64,000 bases of DNA from Hyalella azteca (lineage: Eukaryota > Arthropoda > Malacostraca > Amphipoda > Hyalellidae): contig NW_025940781.1 of assembly GCF_000764305.2 (NCBI RefSeq), forward strand, positions 175,588 to 239,587, read 5' to 3'. Shown piece after piece: positions 35,934 through 49,058 of this stretch. Under the pieces are notes generated by a model. The model ran no database searches. It saw only the letters and a list, made by a program, of their open reading frames with translations, and was not told where the DNA came from. A program made the position numbers and the translations under genes. The stretch's first letter is position 1, and the number at the start of each line of letters is the position of its first letter.

Positions 35934-36208
35934 AACAAAACACAATGACAAAATTAACCAAAGTAGTACCCCTTACGTGACAATATCACACAAAAACTGA
36001 GTGAAATATACATATATCTCTACACCGTGTGGACGCTTTAAAAATTGCAACCTATTCATTCTGTCTTGAGTCTGCGCAGATCAAAACGTGGTGTCCGAAC
36101 CTGCCTTTATACCTCGTATTCTTTACTCAGTCTTGGTAATTTTGGTCCAAAAGCTAAATAAATATTGCTGTTGCTGTACAGAAATGATAAAAAACTTGCC
36201 GTGCCTAA
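35934..36208. repeat. 275-bp direct repeat, copy B
   Basis: Same length as copy A, at an offset of 608 bases, with scattered substitutions. After the shared CTTGCCGTGCCTAA it continues ATTTGC instead of the GGCCCC that follows copy A. Confidence 0.92.
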
Positions 36209-39200
36209 ATTTGCAAAGACTCTTCAGAATTTGACTGGGGGTAAAAAATATGCAAGCTAATGCTGCATTGAAAAACATTATTCAGACTTATTCTACGGGT
36301 GTACTTATTTCAAAATGCAACTCAAGTTCCGTTAAGGTAAGATGACTGACTACATTACTTAATATAGTTTTTATTGTTTAAATTAAAAATATATGGAGCA
36401 TATTAAGAAGATTCGATATTCGATAATGCGTTGTTTCCAGGATTAACGCTCAAACCGAATGCTCTTTAAAGGTGGCAGAAAAATAAGCTCGTGTGGATTT
36501 CGCTACTCCAATGATCAGTAAAGGTCTAACCTGAAGTCTGGAATTCCACTCAAGTTCCAGTATTGTTGCGGCGCGGACCACAAACTAGGCTAAATGTAAC
36601 GACGCTTACTCGCCTGAGCAACACTTCAACTCTATGCTGTCTGTACCACGGGACAATTTCCTCCAATCTTTCTTTCACTTCCTCCTCTATTTATTATAAG
36701 AACGACAGCGTCAAATCCAAAGGGTGGCGTTCTCAACGAGTCCAAAATATAAAAGGCCTAAAAAAGGAACTCAAAAGGCTAAAGGCAAGAGCTAGGGAAC
36801 CGAGGGGTGAGTGGAATTGGATGACGCAACGCAATACAGAACCAACTGAGGCTTGTCTTTGTTCTTGGCTTGGTTTTGATTCACCCTTCCTTCCAGTGCC
36901 TCTTGTACACACCACATCCTTCCGACCGACCAACCGTGGGCACATAGGACGACGCTGTGCATCTCAGCGTCCTTATGCCGCCGACACAGAAGGACATTTG
37001 CGGCCAATGAAAGAATCAAGAAAGCCTAACTCGGTTCCCTTGAAAAGGTATTGCATTACGTGGCTATTTTAGCGTCTTGCTCGCTGCCTCCAGATTCATG
37101 GACTACTAATTGTGGAGAAAGAATTTTTCCTTACCGAAGCCTTCATCTTAATTTCAAATCGTGCTGAGAGGCCAAGCAGATTTATGATGCGAAATTAATA
37201 GCGGAAACGATGATGTCTAAAAATAGTAATTATGAATTTCAACCATGCAATAAAGCAGTATATGAGTCCATGAATATTACGCAATATGATCTAAAATCTA
37301 ATTTTTATATCGACGAAAATACTGTAGTTCACAAACAATAAAAAAAGAAGGATTGGCGCATCTTTGAATCTTTTGAGCCTGAGTATAAGGCGATATGGAC
37401 GAATTTTCTGGTATTTTATAAATACAGGGATCGATGCAAGTACCTGTATACGTGATGATATAAAATAATACATCTACAGAGATTCATTGGAGTCATTATT
37501 GGTGATTCATTGGATTCAATTGAAAACCTTCTCATACTTCAAAATTTAGAAAAAAAAATCAAGCACTATTTTTTCAGAGCGCAAAAGTATATTCCGTTTT
37601 CAACTGGGAGAAGCAATAAAACGTTTCCAGATCTTTCATTCATTTAAATCAGATTTTTATGCTGCATTCAGAAAATGTTATGTCATTTCTTCAATATTAT
37701 ATCTTCAGACATCACAATGATTACTTAAAATTTTAATTACTTTCTTTCGTTAATATCAATTGGTTTTGTCAAGTCTGTAAATAAGAGAAACGAAAAACCC
37801 GGCAATTAATTTTCTTCCAAATTAAAAGATTTTATTGTATAGGCTAAACATAAGACTAGGCATTATACGATTTGCGTTTGTGATTGAAATTGGAAATACA
37901 GCTTGAATAGTTATTTAGAATACCATTCTTAATTTAATTTTGAAAAATATTTCATTAAACTTGAAATGTCATCAATCGTAAAAAAGTTTGATATTTATTG
38001 TCATGTGCTATTGTCATGTGCATGTAAAAGTTTAATATTTATTGTCATGTGACTGTTGCTACTTCAACGGAAGCTAATTTCATTGTTACTGTAATGTTGA
38101 ACGCAAGGAATGTTTATTATAGAGAGAAATTTATTTAAGCAATTACTTTTTTATACATTCTTATTAGTGAAGAGAAGCACAAGAATCATCACAATAAGCA
38201 GTTGAACGGGTCAAGACCATTTTAATTATTAATTTCTCAATATTGGATCAATTTGACTTACGAAAATTTCAGCCATTCAGCTGTACAGCATTGTCGAATA
38301 TTTCGTGTAACTGTAAGCGATCTCCACTAGTTCTTTTTAAAAACTAGTCCGATGATGAATAGATGCTCTAGGTACGCAGGAGTAAGGAACAAATGTGTTC
38401 AATATGATGGTATTTTTACAGTTGCAGATCCATAAAAGAACTCATCCAACTGCCATACTCAATTCTTTCAGTAGCTTATCTCTTTCGATCCACCAACGGG
38501 CTCGCGGAAGTTCCAGTTTCAACAATAAAGTTCGTGAGAAAAATGTTTCGGGCTTTTTTGTCTGTCCACTTGAGATACCGGATTTTTATCCTCGGATTCC
38601 GTAAAAGTTGCTGGACTTGCTACATCATATTCCAGTTTCCTGCGGAATCGATGCTAAAGAAAATATGCATGCAGATTGGCGAGGTTAATCCAATTCAATC
38701 TGACCCTCAACCGAGCTCTGAACGCAGAATGCTATAGGACAATCAGGGACATTCAGGAACAATCAACCTGTCGTGCTGGTGTCCCGTGAACTCGGGGACA
38801 ATGAGCGTGGCCAGTTCAATCGGGCACCTTTTTTAAAGCCTGTTCCTGTACCGTCGCAGAACAGCGGCAGCAGCAGCAGCATCTGTACTCGTAGACCGGG
38901 CAAGGGAGAGGGACATTGCGCGCGATTGATTCTCTGTCTGATCACCTCGCCGGTGTCCGTTGAGCTTAAAAAAGAACACAAGACGTGAGAAGCCCGCGAG
39001 TTTTAGAGGCTCGGATTGTACAGCTTTGTCGGCCCCAGCACACACTGCCCAAAAGAAGCCTTAGTATTTTTTTTAAAGCTGCGCTGATGGATTAAGTATA
39101 TTGGCTCTGGACCAGGACAATAGCATCGAAAAGGAGAAACTTGTTACGAGTGAGGAAGTAAGGAAGTCGGGCCGAGGACGTTACTTCATGTGGGTCCGGC

Positions 39201-40107
39201 ATCGGATATTGGAGAGCAGATCAGAATAAGATAAAAAAATTCTGATCTAAACAGATCAGGAAATACAAGTTCTTAAAAATTTGGATTTATTCATTTTTTT
39301 AGTAAGAGAATTTTGCAGTTTTGTAGAAAGCTTTATTCAGATTTTTTTTTTGTGACGCAAAAATTGAATGAAAATTCAACATTAAAATTGTGAAAGTGAT
39401 AAGATTTATTTTTAATCTTGCAGATAATCAGAGAAGATTAGAAGCTATTCATTGTTCTTCCAGGCATGGGATAAATTACTCATTGAAAAACCATCCACAA
39501 TGAACAGAAACTTCACTTCAATCTTCATTTGTCATTGAATAAAGAAAGAAAATAACGATTTACTTGAGAGGCAAAAAACTGATAACCAACGCACTGGTCA
39601 ACAACCCCGAAGTTTTTAAGGATTGCAAAAATCGTCGAAGTCTCCCGCCAGGAACTTGACACATGAGCGACACAAAACGGTCATGGACGAGCACAAAACC
39701 TCTCTAAAGAAGAGGCTTAATTGATGAATCTTTGCTGCTGATGCTTTCACCGTGCAATATCTCAAATCCTGACGTGAGCAATCTATTATATTTGGTATGA
39801 GTAAAAGTCTAGCATGAGGTGCATTCAAGAACAAGCGCTCAGACAACAGTTATTAGTCATGTCAGAGGGACCATCAGAATGTACACTAGCTACCTAGCCT
39901 AGTGAAGAGAAAAATATTATTTAGAAAACGAACAATGTAGGGTAGAGTTAAAATATTCAATTTATTTTTAGACCAAGTCATCTTCTTTGCGTTCGAGGTA
40001 GAAATGAAGCCCTGCATGCAACTTGTGGGGATCGAGATGTGGTCACGTTGTCTCGCAGCATTCAGGCTGTTTTACGACCACAAAATTCGATATATTAAAA
40101 AACTCGA
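36209..40107. other. No supported gene
   Basis: It contains the longest open frame of the window (169 codons, plus 36563-37072), which has no recognisable domain and overlaps open frames on the other strand in locally GC-richer DNA. A GC-rich patch at 38760-39060 includes a short GCA repeat (38871-38885). A 44-bp duplicated motif (AAAAGTTTGATATTTATTG type) lies at 37982-38053. Confidence 0.3.
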
Positions 40108-40220
40108 GTACCGCTGAGGTAGTCATGAGACACGGTACCGCTGAAATAGTCATGCTACATGGTACCACTGAGGAAGTCATGAGACATGCATACCGTATGA
40201 GACCGGTATGCATACCGTAT
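40108..40220. repeat. Three 27-bp units followed by a palindrome
   Basis: Units of the form GTACCGCTGAGGTAGTCATG start at 40108, 40135 and 40162. They run into GCATACCG ... CGGTATGC and then the near-perfect palindrome GCATACCGTATGC at 40208-40220. Confidence 0.88.
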
Positions 40221-41052
40221 GCACCCGCTGAGCTAAAATAACTTTGCTGAGAAGAAGTCATTTTATATCCCTCCAAGTCAAAGCATAACTGTGCCGAGTG
40301 ACTTCGCACTTACTTTTATGACGTGTCTGTTGAAGTGAATGCTAAGTGTAAAATCAATAGAAATTATTTGAAAAGTTGGAAGTTGTAAGACTATCATTTG
40401 AAATTCATGAATTGCAAAACAATACAGAAGAGAGAAGTTTCATAACATACGTGATAAAACTCCAGGTTTCTAATTTGTTCTTCGTTGACAGTTTTTGCGT
40501 GCAGTAATTCAATGGGTTTTAAACTGAACCCATTCAGAAGTAAAATAGAACACTCGTTCTAAAAATCAATAAGCGCCAAACACCTTGATCTCAATTTATT
40601 CAACGTAAAATTAACGTAAAATTAAATTTTAATCTTAAAAAATACATTTGAATTGAAAATCGTAAACGGAACTTTAAAATTTTTACGAACGTTCGTCGCC
40701 AAGCCCCTTTAAAGCTTTATTCGGAACTATAGACATGGCCATGCAGGAACAACAGAAGCGAGTTACACTTGGATACCTGAGCAACCGACAGCATAACTCA
40801 GTATTCTTTAGGAAAAAGAGTCGTTGATATCACCTAAAAAAAGGCGTTCGGTCAGCCGAAAGTATTGTAGTAATTCTCTCTTGCTCAAAGCAGGCCATAA
40901 CGCTCATAAAAAATCCCAACGGAGGCTCAAACTTTGGCTTGTTTACCTGGAGCCGCCAAATTCCCACGTTTGTTTGGAATCGCTGCACCGGGAACCGTGC
41001 GTCCGACCATTCCACGCGAGCTTTTCCCATGTCACTGTCCAGGCCAGAACGA

Positions 41053-41243
41053 CCTGTGGACGGGTAGACGGGTCCAGTCTCCAACGAAGTACTAAGCTCA
41101 AGACCCATGGACGGGTAGACGGGTCCAGTCTCCAGCCACGAACTGAGCTTACGACCCGTGGACGGGTAGACGGGACGTCTCCAGCGACGAACTGAGGTTA
41201 CGACCCGCGTGGACGGGTAGACGGGTCCAGTCTCCAGCGACGT
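41053..41243. repeat. GC-rich minisatellite, unit about 52 bp, four copies
   Basis: Each unit contains GTGGACGGGTAGACGGGTCC followed by CCAGTCTCCAGCGACGAACT or a variant. It keeps a frame open on both strands (40824-41195 plus, 40830-41345 minus), neither with known motifs. Confidence 0.93.
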
Positions 41244-41244
41244 T

Positions 41245-43215
41245 TGCAGTGAAGGATGATGTACCGTTAAGCGACCACATTCATACAGATTCGGTCGAAT
41301 TAAGTAAGAATATTTAGTTGCAGCTCGACATGGTTTTTCCGTCATGTTTACAATTTACAACCAATTACGCTATGCAAAACGTGAAAAACGCTCTATTTTG
41401 TGTGCTAAGTAGGCTGCAAATGAATCGGCTGAGTCTCGTGTTAATTTATAACAATGAATCCCATTTTGCAGCTCAAAGCCAATTTTATACTGAAGCCCAA
41501 GTGAAGTTTTCCTCTATAAACTAATAAAAATAATAGAACTAAAAACCTCACTCCAACGGCATTCATTTTCACCCTATCTATAACAAACAAATGAAAGTGT
41601 CTATCCATCATGGCTTTATTCGGGTGTGCCTCCCTAACGTTGATCCAGAGAGCACCGATACTCTAATGGAGTCCACGCCCAAAGGCCAGGAGTTCCCAGC
41701 TTTGTTTCAGAGGCTGTGATCTGCAGGATCTCATGTTGATTATTAACATTCCGGCCGCGTGATTGATCGCAGCGCCAACATTCCTGTAGGACAGCACTAG
41801 AGCTGCCTGCACCTGGTAGTTTGGTAGGATAACCTCAACGGTTATTGCCAGCTCACGCCTAGTTTGCCTAAATCGTTAATATTCACACTCTAGAAAAATA
41901 AAGAGTAATCATCAGTACATGGCGGGATCAAACGCGTGCTTTTCCAAGCAGTCCGGTATTGCAGTACTGGTACATCAATCCTCATGCAAGTTTCGAATCG
42001 GTGTCAATTTCAATAAATTTGACGTCAATATTGAGAGTTAGTCAATACTAATAATTACTTAATTATTAATTTATTAAGAGTAAAAAAATTATAATTAATA
42101 ATAAAATTTAGTCAATACTAAGTTTAGGACAGCTAAAAATTTAAATTCGTTCTCAATCTCCCGTACGTCAAAACTACTTCTCTTTCTTAGACTATTTGCA
42201 CTCAAAAATCTGTATTCTCATAATGTTACACCCTTTGACTATTTACAACATATATAAATTAATATATATGTAATATATATAGTAATATATATGTTTAACA
42301 TATAGTAATTGTCCTGCTTAACCAATTCTGATACTTAAATAAAAAATTACAGTAGATGAACTTTTTCTTTCCCGTAGTCCAGGCAGCAAAATAGTCAATA
42401 TTAAGTCAAAGTCACAAATTTGTTTTCAATTCACATGAACTCGGCACGCGTCGTCCAAAAGATAGCACTCGCCGAGGTGTTAATTTTCCCCAAATTTCCA
42501 TAGGGCCAAATGCAGGTAAATAAAGAGAACAATGCACACGCTTCCGTACACACCGCCCTTGTCGCACATGCAAATCTGATCACTCACTCCGATACTGCTC
42601 AGCTATGCAGTCCTGCTTTGTGTGAGATCCGCTAATTTGCATGCATGGTAGAAATTAATTCTATGGAGATATTCAGGAAATTTTATTCGGCAAAAATCTG
42701 AACAAATCTTAATTTACATGAGCGTTTTTCACTCATTCTTCGTAAACATCACTCATTCACTCATTCTTCTTCATCGTTATACGCAGAAATCTTCAAACCA
42801 AATAAATGCCAATGAGTTACTTTGTTGTTACAAAGCAACGTCTACTAAACACGTCCTGTTTTGCTACTTCATTCACCGTAAGTTACTGAGTCTGAGCTCT
42901 AATGAGGGGTACAAAACGGAGCTGTACTTTTGTGCCGTATGTAAATACCCACAAATTAGGTACACAAAGGGTAGGCGCGGGTAGCATGCATGGCGCTCGT
43001 TCAAATCAGGCTTCGGCCGCATGCAAATTATTCTGCCTCGATAATGCAGGCGTGTGGCGGACACATGTGCCTTCATTAATTGATGGTACAGTGTTCTATA
43101 AAAAAAGACATTGTTTCATTTGTTCACGATATCGGACTGCATCTTACAACAAGATTACTATCTTAAGACTTGAGCCAGGTTCAACTCGCGTTGCCCGACG
43201 AGCTGGTAAAACACT
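41245..43215. other. No supported gene
   Basis: AT-rich; a TATATATG-rich patch at 42250-42305. Frames here are short and unremarkable. Confidence 0.4.
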
Positions 43216-43232
43216 TCTATCTATGCGCAATT

Positions 43233-43272
<40 letters not shown>

Positions 43273-43289
43273 GAGCCCACCCGGGGGCG
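43216..43289 (+). tRNA. tRNA-Asn (GTT), acceptor stem broken; probably a pseudogene
   Basis: From 43225 to 43289 the sequence is a textbook eukaryotic tRNA-Asn. D stem GCGC/GCGC encloses AATTGGTTA; anticodon stem TTCGG/CCGAA encloses CTGTTAA with anticodon GTT at 43250-43252; T stem GGTGG/CCACC encloses TTCGAGC. A and B boxes are intact. The 3' acceptor strand is CGGGGGC with discriminator G. The 5' strand should be near GCCCCCG but reads TCTATCT, so only two Watson-Crick and two G-T pairs remain. Total length is the normal 74. A TTTT at 43293 could end pol III transcription. The body may still be transcribed, but the product should not mature or be charged normally. It lies antisense within the long intron of the minus-strand gene. 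Confidence 0.85.
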
Positions 43290-46200
43290 TTGATTTTGAA
43301 AATGAATTGGATATGTTTAGTTTAAACAGTTTACTTTTTGACGAGATCTCCATTGGAAATAATCGCAGTAAAATTCAGCCAAATCAGGTAGAAGTATTTC
43401 TCAGGCGTAAGATCATGACGGTTGACCACGCGTAGGTGAGACACCAAATCTTGTACGCATGAGCACGGCACACTTCGGAACAAAAACTCTCAGCACACTC
43501 GTGTTGGTCATCGCATGAATGACCCTTCAAAGAACCTAAAAAATACAAAAATGCACATAATTCAGAAGGTGTGAGCGAAGCGTGCGCTGGTCGACCTTAA
43601 GTTCAAATCTAGAAAAAGCAGGACCATTGAAACGCCATTGATCGCAGAGGAGCGCGACCAGCGGTCACTGCTTCACCGCCGGCCACATTCAAAGGAGCTT
43701 CGAACTTTTTCTCTGGTTTGTTTACGCGGTGCATTGAAGAGATCGCGTGGACGCTGATCTCTGGTCTATATTCTCACTTTTACAATAACAATGACGCCGC
43801 CCTGCCATAGCTGGACCATGTCATGAATAATAAACGAGCCCGGCAACCTCAGACCATGGGTAATTAATTCAGAGTGTGTCAATGGTTGTAAGAGATATAG
43901 ACATATTAAATCGTTTGTGATAATTAATACAGGCATTAATTGCCGTGGGTGATAAAATGAGATGCTTTATGATAGTTGCGAGACAGCAAAAAGTAACTAA
44001 ATGGCAGTTGAATCAATGTAATCCCCTCAAGTTTTAATGAATTATTAATGAATAGCAAATGTTGCATCTCCGGATTAAAACAGTCGTTTTTCAACTCTGT
44101 TCACACGGCTGCTCGACTGCAATAGACAAGCAATCAATAGATGTTGTGCAGAACTAATAACCAAACAAGGATGTAGGAGCGGACGTCAAGAAGTCGTCTG
44201 CCGGGGAAATCGTAAAACTGACGATATTAATCTCGAAAAAATATTGAGAAAATTTGTACAGATGCTCTCGAATCTGAAGGCCATCGAGTTGAACGTCTTT
44301 GGCATTAGGAGTATCGGGGCACTTAGCACTGGATTAGGAGCTGCTTAGAATAAATTTACTTACAATAGAGATGGGATGACAGCTGCTGTGTAAATTAGAG
44401 GGCAATGTTGTCCAATTTACTGCAATGCACGCGTGCCGCAGAAATGCGTCGCAAAAACACCATCCATTGCCGTGTTGCGGCAAGCCTCTGCTCCGAGCCC
44501 AGGTTTTTTCTCTTCACTAAACGATGACGATAAACTCGGAGCGTTTGGATGATGGGTCAATTTTGATAATCGCCCCTCGATCAAACATTTTTCGGTGCTC
44601 GGAGGGAGCGACGAGCACTCGTCTCTCGATGCTCAACTAACTGGCAGAATTTTTTAGGAGTAGTCTTTGTTAATGATAAATCTAACGGGCTATTTTGGTC
44701 GTGCCTTGAGGAACAACTTGTTCTCATTACAGGAGAATGCTATCAAAATTTCTATAAACAAAGTGAAGCAGACGTTTATTAAAACGAGCAACAGATGAAG
44801 ATTACTGGATGTGTCCAAATTCCTTTTTACTACCTTTTGTGTTCCATGTTCAATTTGTCATTAACATTCTTATTGTTATACGAAATATTGTGCGGTATGT
44901 ACGTACGTAGAGCGTAGCTCATTTTCGCAAAGTGTAAATCATGATATTCAAATTTTGAATGTTAAGTTTCGGATATAGAACACCTGTGGCGTATAACTCT
45001 TATTGACATAAACCTTTAATTGTTTGATGTTGCGTCAATTCCATAATAACTTTCAAAGAGTTCGATTTGCAGGCTGCACTATTACCAACCCATGTCAATG
45101 TAAAGAGTTTAAATATGAATTACGGATAGAGTAACCGATATGAAAAGAAATACCGATAACAAATATTAACTGAGGATAGGGTCTTAAAAAGTGTTCTAAC
45201 AAATTTCATTCATTATTTCTGAATCAAACAAATCCGAAAAAAATTATTCTGAAAACTATTGGCGACGCCGTTGGTACGCACGGGCTGATTTTTGAGAGCT
45301 GCAAGGCTTCTTGTTAAAGGCGAGGCAAGAAATAAAATCTTACATGCAAACCTCGAAGTAGAGATCAACGGAAATTTAAGCTCTTTCGAATTATCGATAA
45401 AACTGACAATAAAAATTTTACTCGAAGGCGTAAAGTTTAAGCGCTGGCGCAGGGTCNTTGAAATTCGCACTACGAAAGTATCAGCCTGATACTTTGGTAT
45501 ACTGATGAGATTTAAATTCAAAAATCTTAATCGAGCTCAGAAATTTATTAAGAGTATTCGTAAAATAATTATTTGAAATTTGTTGAATCTTCATCGTTCG
45601 CTTTACGCGCTGAATATTCCAAGCAAATTTCCTTACTTTACTAATCCAAATAAAATGCTCCAGACTTAATATGAATTTCAACCATAATTGTGTTAATTCT
45701 TAGGAACTATGACGCGTTAATGCATTATGCACGAAATTATACGCTTCGCTGCGGCGAATATTCCGACTCAATTATTTTGCAAAGGAGTATCACTGTGCGA
45801 ATACATTAGATAAAAGTATATATGAAGGCAGTGAGAGCGAGCGCACATTAACCCTGTAGCTGAGGTAAGCCGGCGCAGGCATGCTGGCGCAGTGACGAAG
45901 CTCTTTAGTCTGAATGGCCTTTTTTGTGCTATTGTGACCGCTCGGCCGATTCCATTATCAGTCCCTAACCAGGAGTAATATAAAAACTTCCATTCCCAGG
46001 AGTGATAGAAAAAAAGACCATTCCCACTACCGTTGCACGCCACACAAAATGCCTACCGGGTAAAAAAAGTCTAGAGTTAGGGCGGTGGTCGCAGAAAAAC
46101 TCTTGGTTCCGCAGGTATCCTGAACGGCGGAGCGCGGAAGCAGCCGGTGCTCGAGGAAGGGCTGAGTTGTTATAGACATTAGTGGCGGATTTAAACATAC

Positions 46201-48863
46201 GGATGTGAGGCATACGGAAATAATATTGAAACATTCGTATATACTAAAAGAACATGCGGAAATGGCAGAGAAAAAAATACTGAAACAGGGAACCATGTAC
46301 GGAAATAACAGGAAAAATACAGAAACGGAACCATGTGGAAGGTGCATATGAAAAGCACAGGAAAAACTGGTAAACATAAGAAATAAACAGAGGAACTCGA
46401 GCAAATATCATGGATCATTTCAATGTAATGTATATAAGATGAATTTGGTACGATGAACGAGTTTTGGAAATGTTACCCTTTATTCATTACTACTAAAGTG
46501 CTACAGAATAATTGCTGATTCGAATGCTTCTCAGTTAGTCAGAGTGTCACACTAGGCGCCTGTTTAATTAACCTTCACCTTTATTGTTAAAATAAGACAT
46601 ATTTTGCATTGGAAATGAAGAACGCCCTATTAAAAATATATTTTAGTTACGGTCCAATAGTACGACTAAAATATAGTTTGTGTCTAAGCGTGCAATATTA
46701 ATATATTGAATTAAAATTAATTCTGATCCTTGCGATTCCAAACTATTGTTAGATTTTTGTTCTTCAGATCAAGGATAAATGAATGCTTGATATGCATTAC
46801 ATTATCCCATAAAAAAAAACATATGTCAAACGTACTTAAACTGTAATGAATCTGTTAGAATAAAAGATATATTACGTAGAACGACAACTCCCTAAATAGA
46901 AAATGAGGACAGTATTTAAATCAAATGAATAAAATTTCATAATTCTATTACTTATTATTATTAATTCTAAATGTCATGATTCTATTTTGTAGTTGGGCCA
47001 AGAACTAAACACGGTTATGATAAGCGGTTATGATTTATTTACGTTCATTGCAACTCTTCCGCCAATCTATTGTTTCAGGCCGCCAAAAATACACTTTTAC
47101 CGTGTATCTTTTAAAAATTTGTCAATTTTGATGTTCACTTAAGACTTATGTTGCATCAAAATAAGTAAAAAGTCTTAATCAATGTTTCAATTAGGTTTGT
47201 CATTTTAGCTGATCGATTTTTATAATCATTTATCAAGTTACTTCCACGCATCTCCCCTCATTTTGAACCTACCAAAAATTATAAAAAATTTATTGTTTCT
47301 GACGTGCATCAATCATTAAGTCTAACAAAGAGAATATCTTAAATAGCTACATAATAAATGACTTCCAATTCTATAAGATTAGCGAATATGTACACCGCTA
47401 TTGGCAATTATAGAAGCGCACACTTCAATTAGAATTTTGAATTGAAGCGACACTATCGTCCGTTCGTGTGACGGGTGCGAATTAACTCGTCTAATGGAAT
47501 GCCTAAGTGTGGCATGAGCTTTGTAGTCCGTTCTTATCACCGCCTGCTCGTTTTAAGTCCTCAAGTCAACGCGTGAGTGTTGGACGTGTTACAATATTCA
47601 ATTTATATTCAGTTGATTATTTGCTAACACCTTGTAAGTCAACGAATATTCAATGGATGTTCAGTAGGAGGGAAAAAGTGTGCGATTTTTTTCCGGCATA
47701 AAACCTATACCCACAAGCCAGTGAAGAATACGGCCTGCGGGGCTCTGCACTTTTTAATAAAGTTTTTAAATGAACCGAGCATAGGTAAAAAAATTGACGG
47801 CCTACATTACATGACACACGAGATTTTTTTGTATCGTGTAATCATGGCATGGAAGTTGGTTATTTAACATAATAGAAGCACCCAATTATTAACTTAAGAC
47901 AGACCTCCAAATTGGGCAGGTAGCGGCTAAAGGGAGTCGGCGTCCGCTTCTTTTGAGTGGATAATTTTACTCATAAATAAATTTACAGTAATTCAGAGCA
48001 ACACTATATACGAATTCAAGGAAACTGAAAATGATTCGCATTTAGCAAATATTTCTTTGGTGCTTATATAGATAGCACAATGGTCGCTTAATTGGCTGGG
48101 CAAAATGATTGGAGTGTCAGATTAATATACTCGTTATTGCCCGTAACTAGGGAGCTTAATAAAGCAAAATAATCTATTCTTAGGAACAGAAAATTTTTTA
48201 TCTCATGTTGTGACTTTGATGCAATACACAATTTGAGAACATGCATCGCGCATTTTTCAGACAGACAGGAAAATTAAGGTTTGATGTGATGAACAAATTT
48301 TCGCAAATGATCTCAACTCGGTTAATCCACCGAACAATGATCGCAACAACATTTAAGAGAAGATTTTTTTTCAAGTTCCGATGTTCATCTCAACCGATTT
48401 ACAGAATCGATGAATTGCGCGATCACTGCCCTGCCATCGAGCGAAAAAATATCAATCTTGAAAGACTGTAAATGAAGACTGCGTCTTTTATCGACAAAGA
48501 TTAATTTTTTTACGGTGAAAGTAGTGTCAGATTATTGAGGCATGAACCAAAGAATCATTGAAGTCCATCTGTGAGATACCATTAGTGCGACTTCATTGAG
48601 CTCCCTCACAAGCGGCGCTTTGTGAGCCCAAGAAAGTGTGGTGTCAAATTCACCTCACAAGGAGACGCTCCTCAGAAAATCACTGTCCTGAAAATTGCTA
48701 ACTCAGAAATCCTTATTTTTTAACCCCATAAAGCATATAACAAATACCCTGCCCTTCAACCGCTTGTGTTTCATGTATTTCGAAAGTTAACATGTATGAG
48801 CTCCTATCGAGCGTGTACAGAAAATATATTGCAAATACAAAAAAAAAATAAATTTTGACGCAC
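43290..48863. other. Probable intron, no supported gene
   Basis: One undetermined base is at 45457, inside overlapping frames of both strands that show no known motif. Loose repeats with GGAAATAACAGGAAAAATAC-like text occur at 46240-46380. The remainder is AT-rich with chance frames. Confidence 0.4.
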
Positions 48864-48903
48864 CTGCGCCTGTGGATCGTAAAAATACGCGATATTGTGG
48901 CTT
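48864..48903 (-). CDS. Short exon candidate (40 bp) of the minus-strand gene
   Basis: A strong donor, GGCGCAG|GTGCGT, closes a frame open for 28 codons. Starting after GTGTGAACTGAG, the exon is 40 bp: one base to finish a split codon, then 13 codons reading SHNIAYFYDPQAQ. The first base A completes AG left over from the exon at 53082-53206, giving Arg. Exit phase 0 fits the exon at 15420-15650. The acceptor's pyrimidine tract is moderate, so the start is less sure than the end; the same frame is open 15 codons further upstream. Confidence 0.42.
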
Positions 48904-49058
48904 CTCAGTTCACACCGGAGATAAATTCCCAATAAGTTAAAACCCACAAAATATTATTCGTAATTAAATTTTATTCATTAAGATTGGGAAGAATTACATT
49001 TTATTGAATGTAGATTTTAAGCTTGAAAAAAAGGGTTACAAGGACGGACCCTATGTTC

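Noticed and set aside
36563..37072. Longest open frame of the window (169 codons, plus strand)
   Set aside because: No recognisable motif, low-quality composition, overlapping open frames on the other strand, and no splice or start context. Likely chance in a locally GC-richer patch.
37101..37200. Minus-strand donor TTCG|GTAAGG near 37131 with 20 open codons before it
   Set aside because: No acceptor compatible with the open frame and with the phase of the exon at 48864-48903.
42902..43435. 177-codon plus-strand frame
   Set aside because: It runs through the tRNA-Asn copy, so the middle third is tRNA sequence and not protein.
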